DNA of 53,114 bases from CAYWVO01 sp964461835 (GTDB lineage: Bacteria; Zixibacteria; MSB-5A5; WJJR01; JAJRUJ01): assembly GCA_964461835.1 (NCBI GenBank), contig CAYWVO010000024.1, positions 1 through 53,114 on the forward strand, in the 5' to 3' direction. Of the stretch, positions 1 through 9,107 are shown in pieces. Every line of letters starts with the position of its first letter. Position 1 is the stretch's first letter. The notes beneath the pieces are model-generated. The model had not been told where the DNA came from and did not search any database. It was given only the letters and a program-made list of their open reading frames with translations. Made by a program: the position numbers and the translations under genes.

Positions 1-2
1 CC

Positions 3-200
3 TACGATGAAACCCGCACTGAGTTCACCTGTCCGGCGGGAGTGACCTTACGATGCGTGTTGGGATTGCCGGATTGTGGTGATCGGAAACCATGCCCATT
101 GCATGAGGAGTGGTGTAAAAAGCGTGAACAAATATTGAAAATGTTTGAGAAAAATACATTAGCTGATTTGGTTAAGGAACGATCGAGGTATCGCCTGTGA
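3..200 (+). CDS. Rrf2-family transcriptional regulator, C-terminal part
   Basis: An open frame enters from the left edge and stops with TGA at 198-200, leaving the last 65 residues. It carries a cysteine-rich segment ending in CGDRKPCPLHEEWCKKRE and then a tail with NTLADLVKERS. This is the usual end of Rrf2-family winged-helix regulators (IscR, NsrR, RsrR relatives), where the cysteines can hold an iron-sulfur cluster that senses NO, oxygen or redox state. The stop overlaps the GTG start of the next gene by four bases (GTGA), so the two genes are translationally coupled and the regulator probably heads the nitrate operon. The DNA-binding N-terminus is outside the window, so the signal it senses cannot be assigned. 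Confidence 0.8.
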   Translation, partial: YDETRTEFTCPAGVTLRCVLGLPDCGDRKPCPLHEEWCKKREQILKMFEKNTLADLVKERSRYRL

Positions 201-1072
201 AATCGATATTAGTCCTGCGGGCATTACGGCAGCGGATCAGTCTCGTCTGTCTTTCACTGTTCGTGCTATCGGCAATGGCGACAAACACTCCGGCCCAGGA
301 AACGGCCGATTTCTATCGACAGAACTGCATGAGCTGTCACACGATTGGTGGCGGCCGTCTGGTTGGTCCAGACCTAAAAGATGTTGACCGGCGACAGGAT
401 CGGGAGTGGTTAATCCGCTTTATTCTCAATCCGCAGGCGGTTATTAACAGCGGTGATCCGGAAGCCTTGCGATTATTAGATGAAGCCCGTGGCGTGGTTA
501 TGCCCACGGTGGCCGGGATAACGAGGGATCGAGCAAATTCATTGCTGGATCTTATCATCGCCGAGTCCGCACTGGAGAAGTCGCAATTCGCCGGCCTTCA
601 AATCAGCGATCGGCCATTCACTGCCGCCGATCGCATGGCTGGCCGGGAATATTTCACCGGTACTCGTCAGTTCGCCAATGGCGGCCCGGCCTGTGTTTCT
701 TGCCACACCATACGTGGTTTAGGCGGGCTGGGTGGCGGCCGACTTGGTCCTGACCTGACTAAAGCCTACGAACGTATTGGTGGGCGAAAACCGCTGGTGG
801 CGTGGCTTTCCGGTCCTGCCACAACGACAATGAAACCGATTTACGCCAAACATGCGTTGCTCGCCGATGAGATCTTACCCCTCGCCGCTCACATGGAGCA
901 AGCGGCACAACAAGCCGGGGAAGATACATCAGTGGCAGCAACGAATTTTCTCTTAATCGGCCTGTCTGGGACGGTTTTCTTACTTTTCGCCTTTGATATC
1001 GCCTGGCGAAGGCGATTCCGTGGCGTCCGCGGACCGCTGGTCTCCAAGGCCAGCGAAAGGAGCGAGCGATGA
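197..1072 (+). CDS. narC: Membrane-anchored diheme cytochrome c (NarC-like)
   Basis: A 291-residue protein with an N-terminal signal peptide or anchor (about residues 8-34), two c-type heme motifs (CMSCH at 44-48, CVSCH at 166-170), candidate axial methionines in VMPTVAG (102) and TTMKPIY (212), and a C-terminal membrane helix (249-270) followed by RRRFR. The two halves look like tandem cytochrome c domains facing the periplasm. A diheme cytochrome c gene directly before narG also opens the nar cluster of Thermus (narC), where it takes part in electron transfer around nitrate reductase; the same role is inferred here by position. Start is GTG, overlapping the Rrf2 stop, and the stop overlaps narG by four bases. 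The narC name rests on synteny and heme count, not on clear sequence identity. Confidence 0.78.
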   Translation: MKSILVLRALRQRISLVCLSLFVLSAMATNTPAQETADFYRQNCMSCHTIGGGRLVGPDLKDVDRRQDREWLIRFILNPQAVINSGDPEALRLLDEARGVVMPTVAGITRDRANSLLDLIIAESALEKSQFAGLQISDRPFTAADRMAGREYFTGTRQFANGGPACVSCHTIRGLGGLGGGRLGPDLTKAYERIGGRKPLVAWLSGPATTTMKPIYAKHALLADEILPLAAHMEQAAQQAGEDTSVAATNFLLIGLSGTVFLLFAFDIAWRRRFRGVRGPLVSKASERSER

Positions 1073-4000
1073 ATCGCGGCAATGGATCAGGATGGACAAA
1101 AGATGAAGTTGCGCCGGAATCTCGTAGCTGGGAAGAGTTTTACCGCAATCGCTGGCAATTTGATAAAGTCGTTCGCAGCACACATGGAGTGAATTGTACC
1201 GGCGGTTGTAGCTGGGCGATTCATGTCAAGGATGGTATCGTCACGTGGGAAATGCAGCAACTCGATTATCCCGATCTCGTATCCGGTATCCCGCCCTATG
1301 AACCGCGTGGGTGCCAGCGGGGAATTTCCTTTTCCTGGTATTTATATAGCCCGTTACGGGTGAAATACCCACACTTGCGCGGTGTGCTGCTCGATTTCTG
1401 GCGAAAGGCACGCGCTTTGCACGATGACCCTGTAGAGGCGTGGCGATCACTAGTGGAGGACGAGGAAACACGTACTCGGTGGCAGCGGGCCCGTGGCAAA
1501 GGTGGCTTCCGGCGCACTGATTGGGATACTGTACTAGAGTTAATCGCCGCCGCCGAAATCTATACGATTAAAAAATACGGTCCAGATCGAATCGCCGGGT
1601 TCTCACCCATACCCGCAATGTCAATGATCAGCTACGCTGCCGGCGCACGAATGCTGCAATTGATGGGTGGGGTCTCACTTTCCTTTTACGACTGGTATTG
1701 TGATTTGCCGCCAGCTTCTCCTGAGACGTGGGGTGAACAGACAGACGTCCAGGAATCGGCCGATTGGTACAACGCGAAATTGATGGCGATCATGGGTTCG
1801 AATCTTAATATGACACGAACCCCGGACTGCCATTTTGCAGCAGAAGCCCGACACAACGGATCTAAGATGTGGGTGTTCTCGCCTGATTTTAACCAAGTTG
1901 CCAAGTACGCCGATGAGTGGGTATCACTCAACGCCGGTCAGGACGGCGCTTGGTGGATGGCGGTCAATCAAGTCTTACTCAAAGAGTTTCACCATGAAAA
2001 CCCGCGACCCTATTTCATCGATTATACCAAAAAATACACCGATGCCCCCATATTAGTGGAAATAACTAAACGTGGCGATGCATATCGCCCGGGCCAGTAT
2101 CTCCGCGCCGGCGAAATTCAACTTTATCAAAATGTCGAGCATCCGGAATGGAAATTCTTGATGTGGGACACGGCAACTGACCGCCCTAAGATGCCACAAG
2201 GGAGTTCTGGACATCGCTGGGGTATTGAGCAGGGGAAGTGGAATCTCCTGCTGGAAGATGGTATTGATGGCACGGCAATAGATCCGCTCTTGACTTTCCT
2301 CGATAACCACGATGAGTCGATTCCGGTACAGTTCGATGATTTCGGTGAAGGCAAGACGCTTTCCCGGCATGTCCCGGTGAAGCGAATAACGGGTGTGAAT
2401 GGTAAGACGGTCCTTGTCACTACCGTATACGATTTGTTAATGGCGCAATACGGTGTCCCCCGTGGACTCGAGGGCGGTTACCCCACGAGCTACGACGACG
2501 ATTTACCCTATACACCGGCATGGGCCGAAAAATACACCGGGATGGATCGCAAACTGGTGATTCGATTTGCTCGTGAATGGGCCACTACTGCTGAGCACAC
2601 CAACGGCAAGTGCACGATTATCATCGGGGCGGGAATCAATCACTGGTACCACAATAACCTTATGTATCGAGCCGGGATTCAGGCGCTGATGCTCTGCGGG
2701 TGTATCGGGGTCAATGGCGGTGGCCTGGCACATTATGTGGGGCAGGAGAAATTGGCGCCCGGTGAATCCTGGGGCAGCATTGCTTTTGCCAAAGACTGGT
2801 ATCCCGCATCCCGTTTGCAGAACGCTCCGAGCTGGCATTATGTTAACACGGATCAATGGCGGTACGAACGACACTTCACTGATTATCATACCGTCCCGAT
2901 ACAACAGAACGACGATTCACTTGCTCAAGGACATACCATGGATTTGCAGGTAAAAGCGGTGCGCAATGGCTGGTTGCCCTTTTATCCGCAGTTCAATCGC
3001 AATACTCTCGACTTGGCGCGTGAACTCCGCGAACAGGAAAATGCCGATGACGATCAGATCGTACAGAAAACCATTGAACAATTGAAATCCCGCCAGTTGA
3101 AATTTTCGGTTGAGGATCCAGACGCCCCCGAAAATTGGCCCCGCGTCTGGTTTATCTGGCGCGGCAATGCGCTGATGTCCAGCGCCAAGGGTCATGAATA
3201 TTTCCTCAAGCACTATCTGGGTACGCACACAAACGCCATCGCGGAAGATCTGGCCGAGGGTTCGACCGCGGAAGTCGTCTGGCACAAGAATGCACCGTCC
3301 GGCAAAATGGATTTGGTGGTGGACCTAAACTTCCGCATGGATACGTCAGCACTTTATTCAGACATCGTCTTGCCGGCAGCGACATGGTATGAAAAGGCCG
3401 ACTTAAACTCTACCGACATGCATAGTTTTATCCATCCGCTTTCCCCTGCGGTGCCCCCATGCTGGGATTCGAAGAGTGACTGGCAAATATTCAGGGCCAT
3501 CGCTAAGAATTTTTCCGAGTTGGCCGCCAAACATTTCCCGGAACCGGTCAAGGATATTGTCGCCGTTCCTCTTGCCCATGACACCGCTGCCGAAATCGCC
3601 CAGCCGTCGGTCAAAGATTGGATTACGGGTGAGATCGAGGCAATTCCCGGCAAGACGATGCCGGGATTGAAAGTTGTCACTAGGGATTATAAAAACCTGT
3701 TCAATCAGTTCATCTCGTACGGGCCCCAGGCGCGGGCCAATGGCATCGGCGCGCATGGTACCTACTATCAGATTCAAGATCTCTACGATGAAGCACTTGA
3801 ACACTTGCCGACCGAGTCGTGGGATGACGGCCGATATCTTTCGCTTCATGACGACGAGGCCGCCTGCAACCTGATCCTGCGGTTTGCCACGGTGACAAAT
3901 GGTGAGCTGGCGTTTCGATCCTATAAGAATATGGAACAGAAAACCGGCCTGCCGCTGGTCCACCTGGTCGAGAAGGACCGCAATGTTCATGTGAACTACG

Positions 4001-4710
4001 ATGATCTCCTCACCCGGCCACAACGATTTATCAATAGCCCGATGTGGTCCGGACTAATCGAAAATGGTCGTCCATATTCGCCGTTCACTTACAACGTGGA
4101 ATCGATGGTGCCGTGGCGGACCTTGACTGGCCGCCAACATTTCTATCTCGACCACGAAGGTTACCTCGATTTCGGCGAGCATCTGCCCACGTATAAACCC
4201 AAACCACTTCCCGCACAGTACGCGGATCTCCAGTTCAGCAAAGAATTCGGTCAGACCATGATGTTGAACTATCTCACGCCGCATGGGAAGTGGCACATTC
4301 ACTCCACTTATGGTGATAATGAGCGCATGACCGTTCTCTCCCGTGGTGTCGAACCGTTATGGATTAATCATCATGATGCCGAGCAAATCGAGATAGTTGA
4401 TAATGATTGGGTTGAAGTGCACAACGATCACGGTGTAGTTGTCACCCGCGCTGCGGTAAGCGCTCGGATCCCTCGAGGGATCTGCATCCAGTATCATTCG
4501 CCTGAACGGACCTATTCCGTGCCGAAAAGTCCACTGCGTGGCTATCGCCGAGCCGGTGGTCACAATAGTCTGACGCGCGTACGCCTGAAACCCAACCTGA
4601 TGGTCGGCGGCTACGGGCAGTTTACCTACCATTTCAATTACTGGGGTCCGACGGGCGTAAACCGGGACACGCATATCCTGGTGCGCAAATGTCCGGAGCT
4701 GAAGTGGTGA
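1069..4710 (+). CDS. narG: Respiratory nitrate reductase alpha subunit (molybdenum catalytic subunit)
   Basis: A 1213-residue member of the DMSO reductase family that reduces nitrate to nitrite at a bis-MGD molybdenum centre. The N-terminal HGVNCTGGC with a later Cys in PRGC fits the His/Cys-ligated FS0 [4Fe-4S] cluster. The segment WYCDLPPASPETWGEQTD, followed by ESADWYN, contains the aspartate that ligates Mo in the E. coli enzyme. There is no Tat signal before the FeS motif, so the catalytic subunit should face the cytoplasm, like E. coli NarG and unlike archaeal pNar or Nitrospira NXR. Length is close to the E. coli protein (about 1247). It is coupled to narC by an ATGA overlap and followed by narH after 16 bases. 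Cytoplasmic nitrite oxidoreductase of Nitrobacter type belongs to the same family, so reaction direction is inferred from context. Confidence 0.96.
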   Translation: MNRGNGSGWTKDEVAPESRSWEEFYRNRWQFDKVVRSTHGVNCTGGCSWAIHVKDGIVTWEMQQLDYPDLVSGIPPYEPRGCQRGISFSWYLYSPLRVKYPHLRGVLLDFWRKARALHDDPVEAWRSLVEDEETRTRWQRARGKGGFRRTDWDTVLELIAAAEIYTIKKYGPDRIAGFSPIPAMSMISYAAGARMLQLMGGVSLSFYDWYCDLPPASPETWGEQTDVQESADWYNAKLMAIMGSNLNMTRTPDCHFAAEARHNGSKMWVFSPDFNQVAKYADEWVSLNAGQDGAWWMAVNQVLLKEFHHENPRPYFIDYTKKYTDAPILVEITKRGDAYRPGQYLRAGEIQLYQNVEHPEWKFLMWDTATDRPKMPQGSSGHRWGIEQGKWNLLLEDGIDGTAIDPLLTFLDNHDESIPVQFDDFGEGKTLSRHVPVKRITGVNGKTVLVTTVYDLLMAQYGVPRGLEGGYPTSYDDDLPYTPAWAEKYTGMDRKLVIRFAREWATTAEHTNGKCTIIIGAGINHWYHNNLMYRAGIQALMLCGCIGVNGGGLAHYVGQEKLAPGESWGSIAFAKDWYPASRLQNAPSWHYVNTDQWRYERHFTDYHTVPIQQNDDSLAQGHTMDLQVKAVRNGWLPFYPQFNRNTLDLARELREQENADDDQIVQKTIEQLKSRQLKFSVEDPDAPENWPRVWFIWRGNALMSSAKGHEYFLKHYLGTHTNAIAEDLAEGSTAEVVWHKNAPSGKMDLVVDLNFRMDTSALYSDIVLPAATWYEKADLNSTDMHSFIHPLSPAVPPCWDSKSDWQIFRAIAKNFSELAAKHFPEPVKDIVAVPLAHDTAAEIAQPSVKDWITGEIEAIPGKTMPGLKVVTRDYKNLFNQFISYGPQARANGIGAHGTYYQIQDLYDEALEHLPTESWDDGRYLSLHDDEAACNLILRFATVTNGELAFRSYKNMEQKTGLPLVHLVEKDRNVHVNYDDLLTRPQRFINSPMWSGLIENGRPYSPFTYNVESMVPWRTLTGRQHFYLDHEGYLDFGEHLPTYKPKPLPAQYADLQFSKEFGQTMMLNYLTPHGKWHIHSTYGDNERMTVLSRGVEPLWINHHDAEQIEIVDNDWVEVHNDHGVVVTRAAVSARIPRGICIQYHSPERTYSVPKSPLRGYRRAGGHNSLTRVRLKPNLMVGGYGQFTYHFNYWGPTGVNRDTHILVRKCPELKW

Positions 4711-4726
4711 TAATGGGAGTATCGTC

Positions 4727-6217
4727 ATGAATGTACGCTCGCAGATCTCAATGGTGTTTCATCTGGATAAATGCATCGGTTGCCATACGTGCAGCATCGC
4801 CTGCAAGAATATCTGGACCGACCGTAGCGGCACCGAATATATGTGGTGGAATAATGTTGAGACTAAACCCGGTACCGGCTATCCGACGCAGTGGGAGAAT
4901 CAGCAGAAATATCGCGGTGGGTGGGAACAGTTCGGCAATTCGTTGAGGCTCAAATCCACCGGCAAAGCCCGCATCACCTGGAATATCTTCCACAATCCAC
5001 ATATGCCAAGTATGGATGATTATTATGAACCGTGGACCTATGACTATCAGCATTTGTTTACCGCGCCCGAGGGGCCAGATCAACCGACCGCATTGCCAAT
5101 TTCGCGGGTAACCGGGGAATACCTGGATGTCAAAGCTGGGCCGAATTGGGACGATGATCTTGGTGGATCGCCGATCTATGCGGAGAATGATCCCAATCTT
5201 ACGGGTTTAACCGATGAACAGCGTCAGCAGTTGTCGGCGGTGGAGCGTTTGGTGTTTTTCTATTTGCCGAGAATCTGCAATCACTGCTTAAATCCTGCCT
5301 GTGTTGCCTCCTGTCCATCTGGGGCATTGTATAAGCGTGGTGAAGATGGCATAGTCTTATTAGATCAAAAACGGTGCCGTGCATGGCGCTCATGTGTTTC
5401 TGCCTGCCCGTATAAAAAAACCTACTACAATTGGCACACGGGCAAATCTGAGAAGTGTATCCTTTGCTTCCCGCGAGTCGAGACCGGTCAGGCTCCAGCA
5501 TGCTTCCATTCGTGCGTCGGGCGCATTCGTTACCTGGGTGTACTACTCTACGACGCCGACAGGATCAAAGAAGTAGCTGCAGCAGGAGACGATGCATTGG
5601 TTGAGGGCCAGCGGTCGTTGATCCTTGATCCATTCGATCCTCAAGTTATCGCGGCGGCAAAAGATAACGACATCCCGGATGCAGTCATCACTGCCGCACA
5701 AAAATCACCGGTGTATCAGTTCGTGAAAGTATGGGGGCTTGCGCTGCCACCGCATATAGAATTCCGCACCATGCCCATGTTGTTCTATGTGCCGCCCCTG
5801 TCCCCGGTCATGGCATCACAATCTGAAAAAACAGTTGGGCATGTCAGTCAGGATCTATTTCACGATATCGATGACAGTCGTGTGCCGATAAAATTCCTCG
5901 CCAATCTACTTGGTGCCGGCAATTCAGCAAAAGTCGTCTACGCCTTGCGGAAACAAAAGGCGGTGCGCTGGTATCGGCGGGCGTTAACCGTTGGTGATGC
6001 CTCCATGGGTACTGCAGAAAACATGTTGCAGGAAGCAGATTGTTCACCGGAAGAAGCAGAGGCAATCTATCGCCTAACCTCCCTCTGTACCGTACGTGAC
6101 CGCTATGTCATCCCGCCATCTTATCGGGAAGAAGCTATTGAAGCCTTGCGCGATCCCCATCATCACAGACAAAGCGTCGGATTTGGCTTTACCACCGGTC
6201 CACGGAGAGGTGCATGA
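4727..6217 (+). CDS. narH: Respiratory nitrate reductase beta subunit (iron-sulfur)
   Basis: A 496-residue electron-transfer subunit with four cysteine clusters. The first is CIGCHTCSIAC (residues 16-26), then CNHCLNPACVASCP, then CRAWRSCVSACP, and last a CILC group with CFHSC. In the third group a tryptophan replaces one cysteine, the hallmark of the [3Fe-4S] centre of NarH. These clusters pass electrons from the NarI hemes to NarG. The start follows a short gap after narG with GGGAG upstream, and the stop overlaps the narJ start by four bases. Length matches the family (about 510). Confidence 0.96.
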   Translation: MNVRSQISMVFHLDKCIGCHTCSIACKNIWTDRSGTEYMWWNNVETKPGTGYPTQWENQQKYRGGWEQFGNSLRLKSTGKARITWNIFHNPHMPSMDDYYEPWTYDYQHLFTAPEGPDQPTALPISRVTGEYLDVKAGPNWDDDLGGSPIYAENDPNLTGLTDEQRQQLSAVERLVFFYLPRICNHCLNPACVASCPSGALYKRGEDGIVLLDQKRCRAWRSCVSACPYKKTYYNWHTGKSEKCILCFPRVETGQAPACFHSCVGRIRYLGVLLYDADRIKEVAAAGDDALVEGQRSLILDPFDPQVIAAAKDNDIPDAVITAAQKSPVYQFVKVWGLALPPHIEFRTMPMLFYVPPLSPVMASQSEKTVGHVSQDLFHDIDDSRVPIKFLANLLGAGNSAKVVYALRKQKAVRWYRRALTVGDASMGTAENMLQEADCSPEEAEAIYRLTSLCTVRDRYVIPPSYREEAIEALRDPHHHRQSVGFGFTTGPRRGA

Positions 6218-6807
6218 TGAGTGAGGAGAACAAACTGTTCGATTGTTTTGCCGATGCGTTTTGCTATCCGCATGTCCACTCACAAATGGCGTTGGACAGA
6301 TGCTCTGAACAACTCACTCAGTTTTGCCCTTCGGGGTTAGCCACGTTCGGAGAATTTCGTCAAGTGTATGCGAAATCCAGTTTGGCCGGGATGCAGGAAG
6401 CATTCATCCAGGCGTTCGATCACAACACCCAGCGCAGCTTAGATATTGGTTGGCATTTGTATGGAGAGAGTTATAATCGTGGGGCGTTTCTCGTGGAGAT
6501 GCGCCGGCTGTTAAAGTCATTCGAATTGACGGAATCCACAGAATTGCCGGATCACCTGACGCATACCCTGCGGGTTCTCGGCCGATTACCCAACCACGAG
6601 GCCATTGATTTCTCGCGGAGAAAAGTTTTGCCTGCAGTCGAGAGGATTCATGGCGGGTTCGCAAACATCAATAATCCATTTCGCGCACTTGTTGAAACAT
6701 TAGCATTGGTCTTGCGGGGACGATACGGAGAGGCAATTCCCATTGAACAACCTGACTCAGGAAATACACGGCATAGTGAACTAGTCTCCCTGGAGGATGC
6801 GCAATGA
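6214..6807 (+). CDS. narJ: Nitrate reductase assembly chaperone
   Basis: A 197-residue soluble protein between narH and narI with the features of the TorD/DmsD/NarJ chaperone family: helical, cysteine-poor, with the acidic segment DIGWHLYGESYNRGAFLVEM and a DHLTHTLRVLGRLP helix that resembles the conserved NarJ core. NarJ binds the N-terminus of apo-NarG and holds it for Mo cofactor insertion before docking to NarI. Start and stop both overlap neighbours by four bases (ATGA), which couples its synthesis to NarH and NarI. Sequence similarity in this family is low; the call rests on residues plus invariable gene order. Confidence 0.88.
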   Translation: MMSEENKLFDCFADAFCYPHVHSQMALDRCSEQLTQFCPSGLATFGEFRQVYAKSSLAGMQEAFIQAFDHNTQRSLDIGWHLYGESYNRGAFLVEMRRLLKSFELTESTELPDHLTHTLRVLGRLPNHEAIDFSRRKVLPAVERIHGGFANINNPFRALVETLALVLRGRYGEAIPIEQPDSGNTRHSELVSLEDAQ

Positions 6808-7538
6808 TAGATAGTGTGTCCCACTATTTCGATGTCGTGCTCTTTGCGGTGTTACCGTATGTTGTGACGGCGCTGTTTTTCCTGGTGACCATTCAGCGAT
6901 ACCGAGCCCAGACATTTTCGTACTCGAGCCTTTCTTCCCAATTCCTGGAAAACAAACACCACTTTTGGGGCATGGTGCCTTTTCACTATGGCATCATCAT
7001 AATCTTAGTCGGCCACGTCGTCGCGTTCCTCTTTCCTCGGGAAGTGCTGGCCTGGAATGGGCAACCCCTCCGTCTGTACATTTTGGAAGTTGCCGCACTC
7101 ATTTTCGGGCTTCTTTCACTCGTAAGCTTAATCAGCATTGTGCTGCGGCGCTACTCCTTTACGAAAATCCGAACGGTAACCAGTCTATCTGATTGGATTC
7201 TTTATGTGCTCTTATTGGTTCAGGTGGCAAGTGGTGTCTATATCGCCATCTTTCATCCCTGGGGTTCCTCCTGGTTCGCCACTTCAGCCACACCCTATCT
7301 TAAATCACTCCTGATCTTAAATCCGAATGTTAACTATGTCATTGCCATGCCGTTCATGGTGAAATTGCACATTGTGAACGCCTATCTGGTAATCGGATTC
7401 TTCCCGTTTACTCGACTGGTCCATATTCTGGTTGTCCCCAACCCCTATTTGTGGCGCAAGCCTCAGGTAGTGCGATGGTATCATGGTCCCGGGGTCCGAG
7501 CTGCCGACCAAAACACGGCAAGTGACCAAGGGTCATAA
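6804..7538 (+). CDS. narI: Respiratory nitrate reductase gamma subunit (diheme cytochrome b)
   Basis: A 244-residue integral membrane protein with five hydrophobic helices. Histidines at 61 and 71 and at 189 and 207 have exactly the spacing (10 and 18 residues) of the four heme b ligands of E. coli NarI (56/66 and 187/205). It oxidises menaquinol at the periplasmic side and passes electrons to NarH, releasing protons outside. It overlaps narJ by four bases and is followed by narK1 after 12 bases. Confidence 0.95.
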   Translation: MIDSVSHYFDVVLFAVLPYVVTALFFLVTIQRYRAQTFSYSSLSSQFLENKHHFWGMVPFHYGIIIILVGHVVAFLFPREVLAWNGQPLRLYILEVAALIFGLLSLVSLISIVLRRYSFTKIRTVTSLSDWILYVLLLVQVASGVYIAIFHPWGSSWFATSATPYLKSLLILNPNVNYVIAMPFMVKLHIVNAYLVIGFFPFTRLVHILVVPNPYLWRKPQVVRWYHGPGVRAADQNTASDQGS

Positions 7539-7550
7539 AGGAAATCTAGG

Positions 7551-9101
7551 ATGAAGGAAGACTTGCAGCGATCAGACATGGGACGTGCCTGGTGGATACT
7601 TTCCATGAACACGTTTGCTTTCACCGTGTGCTTCGCCGCCTGGATGATGAACGGTGTTCTCATCACCTACCTGGTCGATAATGCAGTTTTCTCATGGACT
7701 GCTTCGGAAATAGGATGGTTGATAGGCATTCCTGTTCTTACCGGTGCACTCTTCCGCTTACCGTTGGGCATTGCCACTGACAAATGGGGCGGACGAGTCG
7801 TTTTCGGTCTGTTGTTACTGTTTGCCGCAGTACCAATGTACTTAACGAGCTATTGTAATTCCTATCTCCAGTTTTTTATTGCAAGTTTGGGATTTGGCTT
7901 CACCGGAACAAGTTTTGCCGTTGGTATCGCCTACACGTCGGTTTGGTTTCCCCAAAACCGGCAGGGGCTGGCACTTGGTATCTTCGGCGCGGGCAATGCA
8001 GGCGCAGCGTTAACCAGTCTTGGTGCACCACATATTCTAAACTGGCTCACCAGTAATGGTACGAATATAGAGGGTTGGCGTCATTTGCCCAAGATTTATG
8101 CAGCGCTGTTGATTCTCACTGGTCTTCTATTTCTCATTGCAACCAAGAACCGTAAACCAGCGGGCTCGGCCCACAAAACAATGGCCCAGCGCTTGCGGGC
8201 GCTAAAGTCGTTACGTGTGTGGCGCTTTGGGCTATACTATTTCTTTGTTTTTGGTGGATTCGTTGCATTGGCGCAATGGTTGGTACCCTATTATGTGAAC
8301 GCCTACGCGATGTCTGTCGCCCTGGCCGGCGCCCTTGCCGCGTGTAACAGTCTGCCCTCGGGGGTGATTCGTGCACTGGGTGGCTGGATGTCTGATCGCT
8401 GGGGCGCAGCGGCAGTTCTGTATTGGGTGTTCGGTATCTCACTCGTTTGCTGTGCGTTGCTCATTGTCCCACAAATGGACATTCACGCGCCGGGAAGTGG
8501 GGTGATGTCGCGAACCTCCGGGACGGTTGAGTCTGTCTCTGATAGTATGGTCGTAGTCCATTCTCCGACAGTCGGCATGAATACGTATATGCTGGAACCG
8601 CGGACCAAAGATTTGGTCACTGAGGATCAGCGCCGCAGTGGCCTGCTGATCCTGCCTCGCTCGATGTCGTGGCAAGAACCCGTCGTGGAACCTGGTGCCT
8701 CAGTTAAAAAGCGTGAGCTTCTGGCTCAAGGTACAACCCATATTTTCTTCCAGGCCAATGTTTGGGTGTTCACGGGGCTCAGTTTGATTCTGGGTGCGAT
8801 TATGGGTATCGGCAAAGCTGCAGTGTATCGACTTATCCCCGATTACTTTCCTGATGATGTTGGTGTGGTCGGTGGTATTGTCGGTGTTCTTGGCGGATTG
8901 GGAGGGTTCATCTGTCCGGTGGTGTTTGGCTACCTCCTCGCTGAGACCGGGTTATGGACGTCGTGCTGGATGTTCTTCTTCGTTGTGGTCGCTGTTTGTT
9001 TGGCCTGGATGCATATCGTGACGCGACGAATCATGTCGGAAAAAGCACCCGATACCCTCAAGGGAATTGAAACCGGACAGCTTGTTCCCGATAAAGGATA
9101 G
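7551..9101 (+). CDS. narK: Nitrate/nitrite transporter, NarK1-like, with an inserted soluble domain
   Basis: A 516-residue major facilitator of the nitrate/nitrite porter family. It has the glycine-rich nitrate signature FGAGNAGAA (145-153) and a second glycine-rich stretch GGIVGVLGGLGG (441-452), plus arginines in LFRLPLG (69) and GVIRALGGWMSDRWG (274) at the positions of the two substrate-binding arginines. Most NarK proteins have about 430-470 residues. The excess is a polar block at about 308-400 between two membrane helices, with SGTVESVSDSMVVV and VVEPGASVKKRELLAQG, which reads like a barrel-sandwich (lipoyl/biotinyl-type) fold without the lysine motif. It lies 12 bases after narI. Role: nitrate uptake or nitrate/nitrite exchange. 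Confidence 0.92.
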   Translation: MKEDLQRSDMGRAWWILSMNTFAFTVCFAAWMMNGVLITYLVDNAVFSWTASEIGWLIGIPVLTGALFRLPLGIATDKWGGRVVFGLLLLFAAVPMYLTSYCNSYLQFFIASLGFGFTGTSFAVGIAYTSVWFPQNRQGLALGIFGAGNAGAALTSLGAPHILNWLTSNGTNIEGWRHLPKIYAALLILTGLLFLIATKNRKPAGSAHKTMAQRLRALKSLRVWRFGLYYFFVFGGFVALAQWLVPYYVNAYAMSVALAGALAACNSLPSGVIRALGGWMSDRWGAAAVLYWVFGISLVCCALLIVPQMDIHAPGSGVMSRTSGTVESVSDSMVVVHSPTVGMNTYMLEPRTKDLVTEDQRRSGLLILPRSMSWQEPVVEPGASVKKRELLAQGTTHIFFQANVWVFTGLSLILGAIMGIGKAAVYRLIPDYFPDDVGVVGGIVGVLGGLGGFICPVVFGYLLAETGLWTSCWMFFFVVVAVCLAWMHIVTRRIMSEKAPDTLKGIETGQLVPDKG

Positions 9102-9107
9102 ACGTTT

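Noticed and set aside
3403..4023. Long antisense frame inside narG
   Set aside because: It lies fully within a strongly conserved coding region, and its product shows no known pattern.
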